In this document: positions 6,603-8,466 of the stretch, piece by piece
How the letters are laid out: each line of letters opens with the position of its first letter
How positions within the stretch are numbered: position 1 is the stretch's first letter
NCBI GenBank assembly: GCA_945886995.1
Contig: CAMCZJ010000133.1
Span: 1 to 8,466, forward strand
Length of the DNA stretch: 8,466 bases
From: Asaia bogorensis
GTDB lineage: Bacteria > Pseudomonadota > Alphaproteobacteria > Acetobacterales > Acetobacteraceae
Direction of reading: 5' to 3'
Notes under the pieces: generated by a model
Seen by the model: the letters and a program-made list of their open reading frames with translations, nothing else
The model's database searches: none
What the model was told of the DNA's origin: nothing
Position numbers and translations under genes: made by a program

Positions 6603-6941
6603 TCAGCCCTTCTGCGCGGCCTGGAAGGCTGCAAAGAAGGCGGTCGGCTTGACGATGCGATTCTGCATCTGCACCAGCGCACCCGTTTCCGCGACTTTCT
6701 TGAGGTATGCCGCCCAGGCGGGATCCGCCGCCATGGCACTGCGGCGGCGTTCACGATCCGCCTGATCATCATAGGCCCACATATGGACAATGGTATTGAG
6801 CTCACCCTCGATGGTCGTGAACCAGCCATAGCAGCGACCCAGGTGCTTTTTCTGGATGTCCCAGCCTTCCTTTTCATAAAGCGCGACAAAGTCAGCGACC
6901 TTATTGGGCAGGCAGGTATAGATGCGGAGGTCAATGATCAT
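6603..6941 (-). CDS. NIPSNAP family protein, 112 aa
   Basis: Small dimeric alpha+beta-barrel (ferredoxin-like) protein of the NIPSNAP family. The opening MIIDLRIYTCLPNKVADFVA and the central motif TTIEGELNTIVHMWAYDD (about 42-59) are diagnostic, followed by RERRRSAMAADPAWAAYL, the usual helix after the HxW strand. The length fits a single-domain bacterial member. Bacterial NIPSNAP proteins are often annotated without a proven activity and commonly lie beside catabolic or uptake genes; no enzyme activity is claimed here. The start is firm: a strong GAAGGAG at 6950-6956 lies 8 nt before ATG. It is the first gene of a two-gene unit with the V4R gene and is divergent from the PPOX flavoprotein, sharing 107 bp of upstream DNA with it. 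Confidence 0.92.
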   Translation of the reverse strand: MIIDLRIYTCLPNKVADFVALYEKEGWDIQKKHLGRCYGWFTTIEGELNTIVHMWAYDDQADRERRRSAMAADPAWAAYLKKVAETGALVQMQNRIVKPTAFFAAFQAAQKG

Positions 6942-7048
6942 GCCGGGGGCTCCTTCAAGGGTGAGGGCGCCAGCTTAAGCGTACCCGGCCCAGGGGCGCT
7001 ACTGCCCATGTCTTGCTCCCGGCGCCGGTTCTTGCGACCGTGCCCCCC
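6942..7048. promoter_or_regulatory. Divergent intergenic region, NIPSNAP / PPOX flavoprotein
   Basis: These 107 bp hold the upstream signals of two divergent units. The minus-strand ribosome binding site GAAGGAG is at 6950-6956. On the plus side no Shine-Dalgarno sequence is seen before ATG 7049, which is preceded by a run of six C. I could not find a convincing -35/-10 pair on either strand or a clear operator-like inverted repeat; the only AT-rich spot is CTTAAG near 6973-6978. Confidence 0.4.
6950..6956 (-). promoter_or_regulatory. Strong ribosome binding site of the NIPSNAP gene
   Basis: GAAGGAG on the minus strand, 8 nt before ATG 6941, is the best Shine-Dalgarno match in the window. 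It suggests that the NIPSNAP/V4R unit is well translated. Confidence 0.8.
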
Positions 7049-7660
7049 ATGGAACAGCATAGCATCACGACCGTAGCCGCGCTCGAAGCCCTCTATGATC
7101 AGGTGCTGGAAACGGCCGCGAATAAATCCACCGATAGGCTGGATGCGCCAACGCGCGCCTTCATTGCCGCCTGCCCCTTCGTGCTGCTGGGCACGCAGGG
7201 TTCGCGGGGGAACCACATCACGCCGCGTGGCGATGCGCCTGGTTTTGTCCAGGCGCTGGATGACCACCACGTCATGCTGCCTGATCGCAAGGGCAATAAC
7301 CGGCTTGATGGGCTGCGCGATATTCTGGAAGACAATCGGGTATCGCTGCTGTTCCTCATCCCCGGCGTGAATGAAACGCTCCGCCTGCATGGTACTGCCA
7401 CGATTTCAACCGATCCAGAATTGCGCGCGCAGTCAGTGGCACAGGGCAAGGAACCGGCCACGGTACTGATCATCAAAATCGGTGAAATTTTCGTCCAATG
7501 CCCGAAATCGCTGATGCGATCAGCCTTATGGGGCGGGCAGGCGCGCCCGGCCGAGGCGCCAAGCCTGGGGCAGTTGATCTCCGCCCATAAGAAGGGCGCG
7601 GTTGATGCGGCGGCCTATGACTTGGCGGCGCCGGCGCGGATGAAGGCCAATCTTTACTGA
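7049..7660 (+). CDS. PPOX-type flavoprotein (pyridoxamine 5'-phosphate oxidase family), 203 aa
   Basis: FMN-binding split-barrel protein of the pyridoxamine 5'-phosphate oxidase superfamily, resembling the MSMEG_1061-type subgroup; it probably carries out flavin- or F420-type redox chemistry rather than PLP synthesis. Recognisable parts are the first barrel strand with FVLLGTQGSRGNHITPRGDAP (about 44-64), LPDRKGNNRLDGLRDIL (77-93; the phosphate-binding region in related proteins), LFLIPGVNETLRLHG (101-115), and the C-terminal CPKSLMRSALW (151-161) that closes the flavin site. The substrate is unknown. The frame is open upstream to a TTG at 7013, but ATG 7049 (MEQHSITT) begins the conserved-looking part; no clear ribosome binding site precedes it. 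It is divergent from NIPSNAP/V4R and tail-to-tail with the OmpA-like gene, so it is probably monocistronic. Confidence 0.9.
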   Translation: MEQHSITTVAALEALYDQVLETAANKSTDRLDAPTRAFIAACPFVLLGTQGSRGNHITPRGDAPGFVQALDDHHVMLPDRKGNNRLDGLRDILEDNRVSLLFLIPGVNETLRLHGTATISTDPELRAQSVAQGKEPATVLIIKIGEIFVQCPKSLMRSALWGGQARPAEAPSLGQLISAHKKGAVDAAAYDLAAPARMKANLY

Positions 7661-7677
7661 CAGCGCGCGCCAGTTCG

Positions 7678-8466
7678 TTACCGATCCGTCAGGCGCAATT
7701 CAATGCGCCGATTGCGCGCCAGCGCCTGGGGTGAATCACCCGGATCAATCGGCTGCGCATCGCCAAAGCTGGTGGCTGCAACACGATTGGCAGGCAGGCC
7801 CTCCGCAATCAGCATTTGGGCGACCGCAATGGCCCGCGCCGCCGCCAATTCCCAATTGCTGGCAAAGCGTGCGCTGCGGATAGGGTTACGATCCGCATGG
7901 CCATCCACGCGTAAAACCCAAGCGACATCGGGCGGTATCAGCGGCGTCACCTCCGCCAGTACCGATGCCAAAGCGCGCACTTGCCTAAGGCCGGCTTCGG
8001 ATAATTCCGCACTCGCGGGGGCAAACAGCACCTCACCCTGAAAGATGAAGCGGTCGCCTACAATGCGCACTTCCGGCCTTTCGCCGAGAGCATCCCTTAG
8101 CCGACCGAAAAAATCACTGCGGTAGCGCTGCAATTCCTCAACCCGTGCCGCGAGTGCCGCATTCAGGCGCTGGCCGAGCAACGTGATTTGCGCATTGCGA
8201 TCCCGCCCTTCCGCTTCCGCCAGATCAAGCGCGCGTGACAGCCTGGCCAATTCCGCGCGCAGCGCTTCCGTCTGGCGCGTCAGCAACGCGACTTGCGCGG
8301 CAGCGCTTTCTGCCAAGCGTGCGCGTTCGCCCGATTCCGCTTCCGCCCGCTCTCGCCCACGCTGTTCCTGCGTCGCGCGGCGTTCCAATTCATCGCGCAG
8401 CGCCGTCAGCGCCCTGATCTGTTCGGAAAGCCGTGCCATTTCGGAAAGTCGCTGCGTGACGGTTTC
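7678..8466 (-). CDS. OmpA/MotB-like peptidoglycan-associated protein with coiled coil (N-terminus cut off)
   Basis: C-terminal 262 residues of an envelope protein whose frame stays open to the right edge, so the true start lies outside the window. Visible residues 1 to about 118 are a long charged heptad-like coiled coil rich in Arg, Glu, Ala and Leu. The OmpA-like domain covers about 139-262: FIFQGEVLFAPASAELSEAG (140-159) is the entry strand, DGHADR (188-193) and NWELAAARA (204-212) form the peptidoglycan-binding region, and ARNRRIEL (250-257) is the hallmark end. This domain binds the peptidoglycan stem peptide in OmpA, Pal and MotB. A long periplasmic coiled coil before it suggests an inner-membrane-anchored MotB-like protein, whose predicted transmembrane helix would be upstream; that placement is inference. 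The methionine at 8437-8439 lies within the coiled coil and is unlikely to be the start. The gene ends TAA. Confidence 0.9.
   Translation of the reverse strand, partial: ETVTQRLSEMARLSEQIRALTALRDELERRATQEQRGRERAEAESGERARLAESAAAQVALLTRQTEALRAELARLSRALDLAEAEGRDRNAQITLLGQRLNAALAARVEELQRYRSDFFGRLRDALGERPEVRIVGDRFIFQGEVLFAPASAELSEAGLRQVRALASVLAEVTPLIPPDVAWVLRVDGHADRNPIRSARFASNWELAAARAIAVAQMLIAEGLPANRVAATSFGDAQPIDPGDSPQALARNRRIELRLTDR

Noticed and set aside
1..8466. tRNA, rRNA, riboswitch, CRISPR, insertion sequence or phage/defence genes
   Set aside because: Almost all of the window is covered by recognisable housekeeping or accessory coding genes, no gap exceeds about 125 bp, and I saw no cloverleaf, spaced direct repeats, transposase or defence domains.

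Overview
The window is GC-rich, densely packed bacterial chromosome. It carries eleven protein-coding genes, two of them cut by the window edges, and no RNA gene, insertion sequence, CRISPR array or phage gene that I can see. Several features point to an alphaproteobacterium, probably in or near the Acetobacteraceae (Roseomonas-like): a MaeB-type malic enzyme fused to a phosphotransacetylase domain, a DUF1491 protein, a V4R protein with a long N-terminal part, a membrane J-domain protein of alphaproteobacterial style, and a GC-rich double-hairpin repeat. The family assignment is inference from gene content and style, not from a marker gene.

Layout: (1) 1-2094 (+) is the malic enzyme, missing its N-terminus. 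It is followed at once by a REP-like pair of perfect hairpins (2102-2151). (2) 2220-3613 (+) is a two-gene unit, a von Willebrand A (VWA) protein and a membrane-anchored DnaJ-like protein, joined by an ATGA overlap. (3) 3614-5645 (-) reads, in transcription order, a 70-residue Ala/Lys-rich protein, an alpha/beta hydrolase and an EamA-type exporter; the last two also overlap by ATGA. (4) 5726-6058 (+) is the DUF1491 gene, divergent from the small protein. (5) 6070-6941 (-) is a NIPSNAP protein followed 5 bp later by a V4R-domain protein. (6) 7049-7660 (+) is a PPOX-type flavoprotein, divergent from the NIPSNAP gene. (7) 7678-8466 (-) is the C-terminal part of a coiled-coil/OmpA-like envelope protein that continues past the right edge.

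How the genes work together: the malic enzyme supplies pyruvate and NADPH from malate. The VWA/J-domain pair looks like a small, uncharacterised protein-handling unit at the inner membrane. The hydrolase and exporter are translationally coupled, which suggests (but does not prove) that they handle related small molecules. NIPSNAP, V4R and the PPOX flavoprotein are three small, probably ligand- or flavin-binding proteins around one 107-bp divergent intergenic region. All three tail-to-tail gene pairs are packed very tightly (0, 11 and 17 bp). I found no clearly novel system. The observations most worth checking are the REP-like element, the VWA/J-domain pair, the NIPSNAP/V4R/PPOX neighbourhood and the conserved-looking 70-residue protein.
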